Assembly (NCBI RefSeq): GCF_004345005.1
Contig: NZ_SMMX01000008.1
Coordinates: 109,505-173,504 of the forward strand
DNA length: 64,000 bases
Direction of reading: 5' to 3'
Origin: Extibacter muris
GTDB lineage: Bacteria; Bacillota; Clostridia; Lachnospirales; Lachnospiraceae
Shown here piece after piece: positions 26,158 through 33,688 of the stretch (position 1 is the first letter of the stretch; each line of letters starts with the position of its first letter). Below the pieces are notes generated by a model. It did not search any database and was not told the origin of the DNA. It saw nothing but the letters and a program-made list of their open reading frames with translations. Made by a program: the position numbers and the translations under genes.

Positions 26158-27081
26158 TTGAAAATTGACCGTCTTATCGGAATTACAATGTATCTGCTGA
26201 ACCGCAATGTCGTTACGGCAAAAGAGCTCTCCGAGCGGTTTGAGGTGTCGGTCCGGACGATTGTGCGCGATATAGACGCTCTCTCCATCGCCGGCATTCC
26301 TATATCATCATCGACAGGGGCGTCAGGAGGATATGAAATACTTGATACCTTCAAGTTGAATAAGCAGATTACCACGATGGAAGATTATCTTTTTATCATC
26401 ACCGCACTCAAAGGCATGTGTTCGGCTTATGACAACAGCAAAATTAATACAACGCTGGAAAAGCTGTTGACCACAGGGCATTTCAATGATGAGGGACAAC
26501 GTGTATTCATTGACTTCGGCGTTGTCAGGGAGGGTAGGACTATACCCGGATTTGTGCGTGAGATCGAAGAGGCAATCCATAATAAAAGCATAGTCGAGTT
26601 CGATTATACGGACAGCGCAGGACAGAAAAGCCATAGGACGGTTGAGCCGCTGGCGTTAAATTACCGGTGGTACGCCTGGTATCTGCTGGCATATTGCACC
26701 TGTAAGAACGATTACCGCTTTTTCAAGCTCAACCGCCTGACAGACTTGACTGTTACCGGCAGATCGATAAACAACGAACACGGAAATGTCCCGGAACTGC
26801 TGGAAAAGCAATGGAGCTTTGATACCCGCAGGCATATCCCTATGAAAATATTGTGTAAAGCGCAGGCACGGGTTCCCATCATGGAATACATGAAAGGAAA
26901 AATCATTGAAGAACGTGAGAACGGCGATTTCGTAATGGTGACGCACGGAATAGAACATGACCGGATGTGGCTCTCCATGCTCCTGGGGTTTGGTGATTCG
27001 GTCAAGGTGCTGGAACCACAGGAGATTATCGATATGCTCATAGAAAAAACATTTCAGATTCAGAATCTTTACAGAGATTAG
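26158..27081 (+). CDS. WYL-domain transcriptional regulator (YafY type)
   Basis: A 307-residue regulator. The N-terminal HTH_11 domain is at about 1-60, with RFEVSVRTIVRDIDALS. The WYL domain (about 140-215) contains AIHNKSIVEFDYTDS and YRWYAWYLLAYC, and a WCX-type C-terminal domain follows. WYL domains sense nucleic acids or small ligands, and such proteins usually control DNA-stress or defence genes, but no target is obvious here. The start is TTG at 26158 with GAGGTG 8 bases before it; no in-frame ATG fits. Confidence 0.85.
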   Translation: MKIDRLIGITMYLLNRNVVTAKELSERFEVSVRTIVRDIDALSIAGIPISSSTGASGGYEILDTFKLNKQITTMEDYLFIITALKGMCSAYDNSKINTTLEKLLTTGHFNDEGQRVFIDFGVVREGRTIPGFVREIEEAIHNKSIVEFDYTDSAGQKSHRTVEPLALNYRWYAWYLLAYCTCKNDYRFFKLNRLTDLTVTGRSINNEHGNVPELLEKQWSFDTRRHIPMKILCKAQARVPIMEYMKGKIIEERENGDFVMVTHGIEHDRMWLSMLLGFGDSVKVLEPQEIIDMLIEKTFQIQNLYRD

Positions 27082-27151
27082 TGACATACTGCTGTCGTTA
27101 ATGGTCAGGTATAATAGGGGTATACAAATCAATCTATCAGGAGGAGACCCT

Positions 27152-27655
27152 ATGAAGAAAAAAGCATTAGTAATCATTGACATTCAAAATGACATAACAA
27201 AGAATTACAAGGAAATAATAGACAATATAAACAGTTCTATAGACTGGGCAGCTAAAAATGGCATCCATGTTGTGTACATAAGACATGAAAACTTATCAGC
27301 TGGTACGAGGACTTTTAAACCCGGTACACGTGGAGCTGAATTAGCATCAGATCTGAACATGATGTCAGAAAATGTTTTCACGAAATACAAAGGAAATGCA
27401 TTAAGCAGTGAAGCGTTCGCAGACTTTATCAATAACAATGAAATACGCGATTTCTACATAGCAGGTGCAGATGCCGCCGCATGTGTCAAATCGACCTGCT
27501 TCAACTTACGTAAAGCAAATTATGGTGTTACTGTTCTAGCGGATTGCATTACAAGTTATGATAAAAGGAAGATTGACGGAATGCTGCATTATTATGAAAG
27601 CAAAGGCTGCAGAATAATTAGCTTGGATACCCTTTTGAGTTCTGTCAATGCATAA
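27152..27655 (+). CDS. Isochorismatase-like cysteine hydrolase
   Basis: A 167-residue protein of the isochorismatase-like superfamily. The Asp of the catalytic triad lies in LVIIDIQNDI, the Lys in VFTKYKGNAL and the Cys in ADAAACVKSTCFNLRK. Members hydrolyse nicotinamide, ureido compounds or isochorismate; which applies here is unclear. It is more AT-rich than its neighbours, suggesting transfer. A TATAAT box lies at 27110-27115 and AGGAGGAG precedes the ATG. Confidence 0.82.
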   Translation: MKKKALVIIDIQNDITKNYKEIIDNINSSIDWAAKNGIHVVYIRHENLSAGTRTFKPGTRGAELASDLNMMSENVFTKYKGNALSSEAFADFINNNEIRDFYIAGADAAACVKSTCFNLRKANYGVTVLADCITSYDKRKIDGMLHYYESKGCRIISLDTLLSSVNA

Positions 27656-27663
27656 GTTAAGTT

Positions 27664-27725
27664 CGAGTTGGGGACGGAGGTTTTTTAAAAGACCTCCGTC
27701 CCCAACTCGTTTTAACCTGTCCCCA
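27664..27725. repeat. Dispersed hairpin repeat, copy 2 (terminator)
   Basis: A perfect 18-bp stem (27664-27681 with 27692-27709) with an inner TTTTTTAAAA, followed by TTTT and AACCTGTCCCC. On the minus strand it aligns over about 55 bases with 26046-26100. Placed between convergent genes, it probably terminates both. Confidence 0.8.
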
Positions 27726-27739
27726 TCTCCTTATCATTG

Positions 27740-28198
27740 TCAGATAGATAATTCTCTCGGTTCGATTCCCTTATAAGCTATAGAATAGTCACAGCGGTAA
27801 GTCAGCCTGAGCCTTACGTTGTATTCCAGTATGGAATTTTTGCAAAGCTGGTGCGGTCTATGCGCAGAGCAGGTGTTCCGGCAGCTACGTCCAGGCAGGA
27901 GGCATCTTCCTTTGCAAGAGTTACAGCCGAGAATGTCTCGCTCACACGGTTCAGTGTTCCGCGCATCGATGGAATATACATGGGCAGCCTGGTTTTCCGC
28001 AAATTTGGCCCGCTCCTCTTCTGAGAGAGAGGCGGTAGGCACATAAGTTCTGTCCACCGCGATAGGAGTATCGTTGGTATACCGGATTCTTTTGAAATAG
28101 TACAGCTCATCATTTTCCGTAATCCTCAGCCGGTCCATTATACGCTCTGCCTCCGGCAGGTCCTTTACAAGAGCAGATGTCTGGGTGATATATTCTGA
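27740..28198 (-). pseudogene. GntR-family regulator, UTRA domain fragment with two frameshifts
   Basis: On the minus strand the frame carries ERIMDRLRITENDELYYF and ERAKFAENQAAHVYS, typical of UTRA effector domains of GntR/HutC regulators. The reading frame shifts near 27970 (continuing as MRGTLNRVSETFSAV and ALRIDRTSFAK), then back near 27835 (EYNVRLRLTYRCDYSIAY). The N-terminal DNA-binding domain is missing: the fragment begins about 28198, where a different gene fragment on the plus strand starts. It is not functional. Confidence 0.72.
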
Positions 28199-28400
28199 TC
28201 TGCGCCCGTTTATCCTGTTTCATGGCGGCCCTTTTACAACGGCAGAAGATATGGATATCTGTCTTGACAGGGCGGCTGTCCACGGAGTGTTCAGCGGCTC
28301 GGCGGCAGAACGGATTCCGGTTGAGAGGACAGTCATGCACACGGTAGCAGAGGAAGGGGCCAGACAGCCCATCCGCTGCCTTTTCTGCTCAGGAAAGGTG
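28190..28400 (+). pseudogene. C-terminal fragment of a PEP-hydrolase-like TIM-barrel protein
   Basis: An open stretch without a start encodes LRPFILFHGGPFTTAEDM and FSGSAAERIPVERTV. It resembles the last two strands of the phosphoenolpyruvate-hydrolase/Tm-1-like TIM-barrel family (gly-gly-pro then a GSS-ER-PVE block). About 70 residues remain of roughly 275. It is joined head-on to the truncated GntR gene, implying one deletion that removed both 5' ends. The family call is by motif resemblance. Confidence 0.45.
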
Positions 28401-28429
28401 CAGAACGGTTCATATGGAAGGGAGATACG

Positions 28430-28785
28430 ATGGACAGAAAGATTGTGATAGGCAACTGGTAGATGAACAAGAGTATCACGCAGTCGGCCGAGTGTGCAAA
28501 AGTACTGCTTCACGGCCTATACGGACCGGATGCCGTGAACGACACGGATGAAATGGCAAACAAAAGGTCAGGCCCTGTGACATGGTCGTGCTCTATGAAC
28601 CGGTGTGGGCACTTGGGACAGGGAGGGCCGCCGGAATAAGGACAGTATATGCCGGCAGCGTCCGTCCGGAGAATGCGGCCGCGTATGCGGCACTGCCACA
28701 TGTGGACGGGGTGGCAGTCGGAACGGCAAGCCTGTACGCACAAAAGCTGGCGGCCATAATCCACGCCGTCGACAGGGCAGACTGA
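28430..28785 (+). pseudogene. tpiA: Triosephosphate isomerase, nonsense-mutated and deleted
   Basis: GGAGATACG precedes MDRKIVIGNW, but the next codon, which encodes the catalytic Lys of the NWKMN motif, is TAG (28460); MNKSITQSAECAKVL follows. After about residue 45 the middle of the gene is missing (only NDTDEMANK remains). It resumes in another frame at about 28579 as VVLYEPVWALGTGRAA and AGSVRPENAAAYAA, the catalytic-Glu and phosphate-loop blocks. About 120 of 250 codons remain. It is presumably a second, dispensable TIM gene of the adjoining decayed sugar cluster. Confidence 0.8.
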
Positions 28786-28961
28786 CATGCCCGGCGGCTT
28801 AGGCAGCTGAAAGCCATGATTGTAAGATATAGCTAAAAGAATCGAAAAAATTTCAATGATGATGGAAAAATATTCTATGTTCTCCTAAAGCCATATAGGA
28901 TAAGCTGTAAATATCAACAAAGAGCACTGTTAAAAGTGCGGGAAGAAAGGAGAATTGTATT

Positions 28962-30242
28962 ATGAAAAGAAAAGCAGCTATGGTGGCAATGGCAGCACTG
29001 CTTGCAGTTTCACTGACAGCATGTGGTGGATCGGGAGGATCTGACAAGAAAGATTCATCATCAAAAGAGAGTTCAGGCGGAGAGGTGGCAAATAAAGATA
29101 AACCGCTCGTATGGTTTAACCGCCAGCCATCCAACAGTTCTACAGGAGAGCTGGATATGACGGCTTTGAATTTCAACAAAGATACCTATTATGTTGGATT
29201 TGATGCGAACCAGGGTGCTGAACTTCAGGGCACGATGATAAAAGACTACATCGAGAAGAACATCGATAAGATTGACCGTAACGGTGACGGAACGATTGGC
29301 TATGTCCTGGCTATCGGCGATATCGGACATAATGACTCCATCGCACGTACCAGAGGTGTCCGTAAAGCACTTGGAACAGGTGTTGAGAAAGACGGAGAAA
29401 TCAACAGCGAGCCGGTCGGCACAAATGCAGATGGCTCTTCCGCTATCGTACAGGACGGAACGCTTGAAATTGGAGGAAAGTCATACAAAGTAAGAGAGTA
29501 TGCTTCCCAGGAGATGAAGAATTCCGCAGGTGCTACATGGGATGCAGCGACAGCAGGAAACGCAATTGGCACATGGAGCTCTTCTTTCGGCGATGCAATA
29601 GATATCGTCGCTTCTAACAATGACGGTATGGGCATGTCCATGTTCAACGCTTGGTCCAAGGATAACAAGGTTCCGACATTCGGCTATGATGCTAACAGTG
29701 ATGCAGTAGCGGCAATCGCAGAAGGCTACGGCGGAACGATCAGCCAGCATGCAGACGTACAGGCATATCTGACCCTTCGTGTCCTTCGCAACGCTCTTGA
29801 CGGCGTAGACATCGACACAGGTATCGGAACAGCCGATGACGCGGGCAACGTCCTGACTGATGATGTATATACATATAATGAAGAAGAACGTTCCTACTAT
29901 GCACTTAATGTTGCAGTTACAGCTGACAACTATCAGGACTTCACAGACTCTACCAAGCTCTATGAGCCTGTAGCAAATCAGCTGGACGAGAGCAAGAGCG
30001 CTACAAAGAAAGTATGGCTTAACATCTACAATGCATCTGATAACTTCTTGAGCTCTACATATCAGCCGCTTCTGCAGGGATATGACAAGCTTATGAACCT
30101 AGACGTCGAGTACATCGGCGGTGACGGACAGACAGAGTCCAACATTACAAACCGTCTTGGAAACCCGAACCAGTATGATGCATTCGCAATCAACATGGTT
30201 AAGACAGACAATGCTGCTTCCTACACATCATTACTTCAGTAG
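28962..30242 (+). CDS. mglB: Galactose-type binding lipoprotein, circularly permuted
   Basis: A 426-residue lipoprotein: the lipobox LLAVSLTAC ends at Cys21, then comes a Ser/Lys-rich linker. Residues 47-340 align with E. coli-type MglB from its hinge onward: KPLVWFNRQP, calcium loop DRNGDGTIG (105-113), GDIGHND, the sugar-stacking Trp in ATWDAAT (W193), ASNNDGMGMSM and FGYDANSDA. The usual N-terminal segment is absent there but appears at the C-terminus, residues 351-426: NIYNASDNFLSS (with the first sugar-contact Asp), DVEYIGGDGQTESN, AFAINMVKTDNAAS. The protein reads as a natural circular permutation. It begins an mglB-mglA-mglC operon; GAAAGGAG precedes the ATG. Confidence 0.87.
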   Translation: MKRKAAMVAMAALLAVSLTACGGSGGSDKKDSSSKESSGGEVANKDKPLVWFNRQPSNSSTGELDMTALNFNKDTYYVGFDANQGAELQGTMIKDYIEKNIDKIDRNGDGTIGYVLAIGDIGHNDSIARTRGVRKALGTGVEKDGEINSEPVGTNADGSSAIVQDGTLEIGGKSYKVREYASQEMKNSAGATWDAATAGNAIGTWSSSFGDAIDIVASNNDGMGMSMFNAWSKDNKVPTFGYDANSDAVAAIAEGYGGTISQHADVQAYLTLRVLRNALDGVDIDTGIGTADDAGNVLTDDVYTYNEEERSYYALNVAVTADNYQDFTDSTKLYEPVANQLDESKSATKKVWLNIYNASDNFLSSTYQPLLQGYDKLMNLDVEYIGGDGQTESNITNRLGNPNQYDAFAINMVKTDNAASYTSLLQ

Positions 30243-30274
30243 AAACAGACAGTTAATTAAAAAAACAGACGATT

Positions 30275-30294
30275 GGGGAGAAGGAATTCTCCCC
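30275..30294 (+). promoter_or_regulatory. Intercistronic hairpin between mglB and mglA
   Basis: GGGGAGAA (30275-30282) pairs with TTCTCCCC (30287-30294) around a GGAA tetraloop, without a T-run. Such hairpins between a binding-protein gene and its transporter genes commonly protect the upstream mRNA and raise binding-protein yield; that role is inferred here. Confidence 0.6.
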
Positions 30295-30364
30295 GAAAGT
30301 TTATCTTGAAACTGCAGGGCAACACGATACTATCAATATACGTATACAGGACAGGAGTAAAATG

Positions 30365-31873
30365 ATGGCAGATAAGAAAGATGACATAGTCTTATCGATA
30401 CGCGGTATGAGCAAGTCCTTTGGCCGCAACAGAGTCCTGGATCATATCAGCTTAGATGTGAGGCGGGGAAGCGTCATGGGACTTATGGGTGAAAACGGCG
30501 CCGGTAAGTCAACGATGATGAAATGTCTTTTTGGCACTTATCAGAAAGACGAGGGAGATATCTTCCTTTGTGGAAAGGAAGTAAGCTTTTCCGGACCAAA
30601 AGATGCTCTTGAAAACGGCATCGCGATGGTTCATCAGGAATTGAACCAGTGTCTGGAAAGGAATGTAGTTGATAATTTGTTTCTTGGGAGATATCCAGTC
30701 AATTCGGCTGGTGTAATAGATGAGGGAAGAATGAAAAAGGAGGCGTCAGACCTCTTTCGGAAACTAGGCATGACAGTCAACCTCAGTCAGCCGATGCGCA
30801 ATATGTCTGTGTCACAGAGGCAGATGTGTGAGATTGCCAAGGCGATCTCTTATAATTCAAAGGTCATAGTCCTTGATGAGCCGACGTCATCCCTGACCGT
30901 ACAGGAAGTCGAAAAGCTCTTCGAGATGATGAAGATGTTAAAAGAACAGGGGATTGCCCTGATCTACATCTCTCATAAGATGGATGAGATCTTCAGAATC
31001 TGTGATGACGTATCCGTGCTTCGGGATGGAGATCTGGTCATGACAAAGAGTGCCAAAGATACAGATATGAATGAGCTGATCGCAGCGATGGTCGGACGTT
31101 CTCTGGAAAACAGGTTCCCTCCGGTCGACAATACGCCAAAGGAGCCGATCTTATCTATTCAGCATTTATCTACGAAGTTTGAGCCTCATTTGACTGACAT
31201 CTCGTTTGATGTAAGAGAAGGAGAGATATTTGGACTGTACGGGCTCGTCGGAGCAGGCCGTACGGAACTTCTGGAGACGATCTTTGGTGTACGCACGAGG
31301 GCGGCTGGACGTGTCTATCTCAGGAACCGCATGATGAACTTTAACAGCGCCCGGGAAGCCATGGATCATGGGTTAGCCATGATTACGGAGGAACGGAAAG
31401 CGAACGGGCTTTTCATCAAGGCCGATCTGACATTCAATACGACGATTGCAAATCTGGACCAGTATAAGTCCGGGCTGGCGCTTTCCGACACAAAGATGAT
31501 CAAGGCAACTTCCGATGAGATTAAAACGATGCATACGAAATGTATGGGGCCAAGCGATATGATTTCAAGCCTTTCCGGCGGCAATCAGCAGAAAGTCATT
31601 TTTGGGAAATGGCTGGAGCGCAGTCCACAGGTATTCATGATGGATGAACCTACCCGGGGAATCGATGTCGGCGCAAAATATGAAATCTATGAGCTGATAA
31701 TTAAGATGGCCAAAGAGGGAAAGACGGTCATCGTCGTATCGTCTGAAATGCCGGAGATTCTGGGAATCACGAACCGCATTGGCGTGATGTCGAACGGACG
31801 CCTCTCCGGAATTGTCAATACAAAAGACACAGACCAGGAAGAGCTTTTGAGACTCAGTGCAAAATACCTATAA
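30365..31873 (+). CDS. mglA: Sugar ABC transporter ATPase (MglA type)
   Basis: A 502-residue tandem ATPase that powers monosaccharide import. The first half has Walker A GENGAGKST (about 38-46), the signature region MSVSQRQMCEIAKAI and Walker B VIVLDEPTSSL. The second half has the degenerate P-loop GLVGAGRTELLE, the signature SSLSGGNQQKVIFGKWL and Walker B MMDEPTRGIDVG. This is the standard CUT2-class arrangement. ATG 30365 is preferred to 30362 because AGGAG lies 7 bases upstream. It is transcribed between mglB and mglC. Confidence 0.92.
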   Translation: MADKKDDIVLSIRGMSKSFGRNRVLDHISLDVRRGSVMGLMGENGAGKSTMMKCLFGTYQKDEGDIFLCGKEVSFSGPKDALENGIAMVHQELNQCLERNVVDNLFLGRYPVNSAGVIDEGRMKKEASDLFRKLGMTVNLSQPMRNMSVSQRQMCEIAKAISYNSKVIVLDEPTSSLTVQEVEKLFEMMKMLKEQGIALIYISHKMDEIFRICDDVSVLRDGDLVMTKSAKDTDMNELIAAMVGRSLENRFPPVDNTPKEPILSIQHLSTKFEPHLTDISFDVREGEIFGLYGLVGAGRTELLETIFGVRTRAAGRVYLRNRMMNFNSAREAMDHGLAMITEERKANGLFIKADLTFNTTIANLDQYKSGLALSDTKMIKATSDEIKTMHTKCMGPSDMISSLSGGNQQKVIFGKWLERSPQVFMMDEPTRGIDVGAKYEIYELIIKMAKEGKTVIVVSSEMPEILGITNRIGVMSNGRLSGIVNTKDTDQEELLRLSAKYL

Positions 31874-31891
31874 CGAGGGAGATGGATGGAT

Positions 31892-33547
31892 ATGGCTAAA
31901 GGAAATAGTAAAGTTCTTACGGCTGAACAGGAATTACAGCTGCGTCAGCCGATCGAGGATTATGTCGGTAAGATACAGGCACAGATCGACGGCCTCAGAG
32001 TGGAAGGTACAGATAAGGTTATCTCTCTTCAAAACAGTATTGATGGGCTGAAGAGAGACCGTACCTTAACAAAAGGTGAGAAGGAAGACCGGATTGCAAA
32101 GCTTCGGACCGAACTGGAAAAAGCAAAAGAGGTAGAAGTAAGAAACAAAGATGAGATAGCCAAGCTGATTGCAGATGCAGAAGGTTACCTTAAGGCACAT
32201 TTTGACAAAGAGTATTATCAGCCGGTCAAGGAAAGCTGCGAGCAGGAAAAAGAGCTTGTAAAGGAAAGATACCGGCAGAAAATTGCGGAACTGGAAAAAG
32301 AGCACCAGCAGAATCTGTCAAAACTTTCCGATCATCAGGAGATAAAAGATGAGAAGTACGTGTACAAGAACCTCCTGTTCGATGCCAAGATACAGATGCA
32401 GAAAGGGCTTCAGGAGGTAAAGGACAGAAGACATGCAGCTTATGCATATGAATATCATCTGATCGACCTTCTCCGTATGTCGAAGTTCACATTTATGGAG
32501 ACGAGGGCGCAGAAATGGGAAAATTACAAGTATACATTCAACCGCAGGTCATTTTTACTGCAGAACGGACTGTATATTGCCATTATATTGATATTTATCA
32601 TGTTGTGTATCATAACACCGATTATCAAACATTCACCGCTGCTTACATATAATAACGTATTAAATATACTGCAGCAGGCTTCGCCGAGGATGTTCCTTGC
32701 GCTGGGTGTTGCAGGGCTGATACTCCTTACAGGTACGGACCTGTCTATCGGACGTATGGTCGGCATGGGTATGACGACCGCTACGATAATTATGCATCAG
32801 GGAATCAACACGGGTGCCGTGTTCGGCCATATATTTGACTTTACAGAGATGCCTCTTGGCGTGAGAGTCATCTTAGCGCTCGTAGTGTGTATCGTGTTGT
32901 GTACGTTCTTCACGACAATTGCAGGCTTTTTTACTGCCAAATTCAAGATGCATCCTTTTATCTCGACGATGGCAAACATGCTTGTAATCTTCGGACTTGT
33001 TACATACGCAACGAAGGGAGTATCGTTCGGTGCGATTGAACCGACGATTCCGAATATGATCATACCGAAGGTGAACAGTTTCCCGACGATCATATTATGG
33101 GCAGTGGCAGCCATCGCGATCATATGGTTCATCTGGAATAAAACGACGTTTGGCAAGAACCTGTATGCAGTCGGCGGGAATCCGGAGGCGGCGGCAGTAT
33201 CAGGCATATCGGTATTTGCTGTAACGGTAGGTGCCTTTGTACTGGCAGGAATCCTCTATGGATTCGGATCTTGGCTGGAATGTGCAAGAATGGTCGGTTC
33301 CGGTTCCGCAGCCTATGGACAGGGCTGGGAGATGGATGCCATCGCGGCCTGCGTTGTGGGCGGCGTATCCTTTACCGGCGGTATCGGCAAGATATCAGGC
33401 GTGGTAGTCGGCGTATGCATATTCACCGCCCTTACCTATTCTCTGACAATCCTTGGAATTGATACGAACCTTCAGTTTGTATTTTCCGGTATCATCATTC
33501 TGGTGGCAGTAACACTTGACTGTCTCAAATATGTCCAGAAAAAATAA
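31892..33547 (+). CDS. mglC: Sugar ABC transporter permease with long coiled-coil N-terminus
   Basis: A 551-residue permease. The C-terminal 330 residues are a normal MglC/RbsC-type permease with about eight to ten helices (LLTGTDLSIGRMVGMGM; NLYAVGGNPEAAAVSGI). Before the first helix (about residue 225) lies an unusual charged, Gln/Glu/Lys-rich segment with heptad character (KLRTELEKAKEVEVRNKDE; ELEKEHQQNLSKLSDHQE), predicted to form cytoplasmic coiled coils. Standard MglC proteins have about 330-340 residues. No frameshift or fusion scar is seen. ATG 31892 fits GAGGGAG 10 bases upstream. Confidence 0.88.
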   Translation: MAKGNSKVLTAEQELQLRQPIEDYVGKIQAQIDGLRVEGTDKVISLQNSIDGLKRDRTLTKGEKEDRIAKLRTELEKAKEVEVRNKDEIAKLIADAEGYLKAHFDKEYYQPVKESCEQEKELVKERYRQKIAELEKEHQQNLSKLSDHQEIKDEKYVYKNLLFDAKIQMQKGLQEVKDRRHAAYAYEYHLIDLLRMSKFTFMETRAQKWENYKYTFNRRSFLLQNGLYIAIILIFIMLCIITPIIKHSPLLTYNNVLNILQQASPRMFLALGVAGLILLTGTDLSIGRMVGMGMTTATIIMHQGINTGAVFGHIFDFTEMPLGVRVILALVVCIVLCTFFTTIAGFFTAKFKMHPFISTMANMLVIFGLVTYATKGVSFGAIEPTIPNMIIPKVNSFPTIILWAVAAIAIIWFIWNKTTFGKNLYAVGGNPEAAAVSGISVFAVTVGAFVLAGILYGFGSWLECARMVGSGSAAYGQGWEMDAIAACVVGGVSFTGGIGKISGVVVGVCIFTALTYSLTILGIDTNLQFVFSGIIILVAVTLDCLKYVQKK

Positions 33548-33564
33548 TCGGATAACGTTTCCGC

Positions 33565-33593
33565 AAGAGCCAGACATCGTTCTGGCTCTTTTC
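33565..33593 (+). terminator. Terminator of the mgl operon
   Basis: AAGAGCCAGA (33565-33574) pairs with TCTGGCTCTT (33581-33590) and is followed by TTC. It sits 18 bases after the mglC stop. Confidence 0.8.
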
Positions 33594-33623
33594 GCATAGC
33601 CCGGGGTTAAGAGTCCGCCGCTA

Positions 33624-33652
33624 TTTACAGTTATATGTCTGTTTGGTATAAT
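33624..33652 (+). promoter_or_regulatory. Promoter of the YesN/YesM sensing operon
   Basis: TTTACA (33624-33629), 17 bases, TATAAT (33647-33652), 37 bases before the response-regulator ATG at 33689. It shows that the longer upstream frame starting at 33635 is not used. Confidence 0.8.
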
Positions 33653-33688
33653 GAATGGAGTCACACATACACGCATACGGAGAAAAAG

